This document shows, one piece after another, positions 22,140 to 22,141 of a stretch of 22,141 nt of DNA. The DNA is taken from contig CATYHY010000007.1 of NCBI GenBank assembly GCA_958407085.1, positions 1 to 22,141 of the forward strand. The letters run 5' to 3'. Made by a program: the position numbers and the translations under genes. The stretch comes from an uncultured Collinsella sp. GTDB lineage: Bacteria > Actinomycetota > Coriobacteriia > Coriobacteriales > Coriobacteriaceae. The notes under the pieces are model-generated. The model made no database searches. It was not told the origin of the DNA and saw only the letters and a list, made by a program, of their open reading frames with translations. The stretch's first letter is position 1. Each line of letters begins with the position of its first letter.

Positions 22140-22141
22140 AC

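Overview
The window looks like a chromosomal segment of a high-GC, monoderm actinobacterium, most likely class Coriobacteriia and close to Collinsella. This rests on base composition, the style of the proteins, and a Flp/Tad pilus locus with no secretin gene in view. I ran no database search, so the genus is an inference. Nearly everything is on the minus strand. The exceptions are a truncated membrane-protein gene at the left edge and the transposase.

Layout, left to right. (1) 1-315: 3' end of a plus-strand membrane-protein gene, a strong terminator, and a 19-bp inverted repeat around it. (2) 316-2575: a minus-strand group read SPFH/stomatin-like protein -> rlmH -> proC. (3) 2576-4464: a mobile region with a fragment of a tRNA-Leu 3' end plus its terminator, then an IS110-family element with perfect 16-bp inverted repeats near its ends, a DEDD transposase and a long, highly folded 3' non-coding region, and then the intact tRNA-Leu(CAG) terminator. 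(4) 4465-10087: housekeeping genes read right to left as GH5-like protein -> rsmI -> metG -> (hairpin) -> rsmA -> tatD -> tRNA-Leu. (5) 10088-10784: an intergenic region with a promoter overlapped by a TetR-like dyad, four tandem 61-62-bp hairpin repeats, and tRNA-Phe with its own promoter and terminator. (6) 10785-20375: a twelve-gene Tad (tight adherence/Flp pilus) operon read cpaB -> tadZ -> tadA/cpaF -> tadB -> tadC -> flp -> unknown membrane protein -> second Flp-like pilin -> tadE -> tadG-like -> tadE-like -> DUF192. Most junctions overlap or lie within a few bases, so translation is probably coupled. (7) 20376-22141: an upstream region with inverted repeats, then rsgA, then a folded 3'-UTR-like segment and the tail of one more membrane-protein gene.

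How the parts work together. The Tad genes form one machine: TadA powers it, TadB and TadC form the inner-membrane platform, TadZ localises it, CpaB is a periplasm-like or wall-facing assembly factor, and Flp, the Flp-like protein and the TadE/G proteins are the pilin and minor pilins. No prepilin peptidase gene is present, so it must lie elsewhere. The rRNA-modification and ribosome-assembly genes (rlmH, rsmA, rsmI, rsgA) together with metG and two tRNAs make the rest of the window a translation-related neighbourhood. The most unusual items are the IS element with its candidate guide-RNA region and tRNA-Leu remnant, the tandem hairpin array, the GH5-like protein that lacks its acid/base residue, and the uniform Ala-Gln prepilin-like motif shared by four pilin-type proteins.
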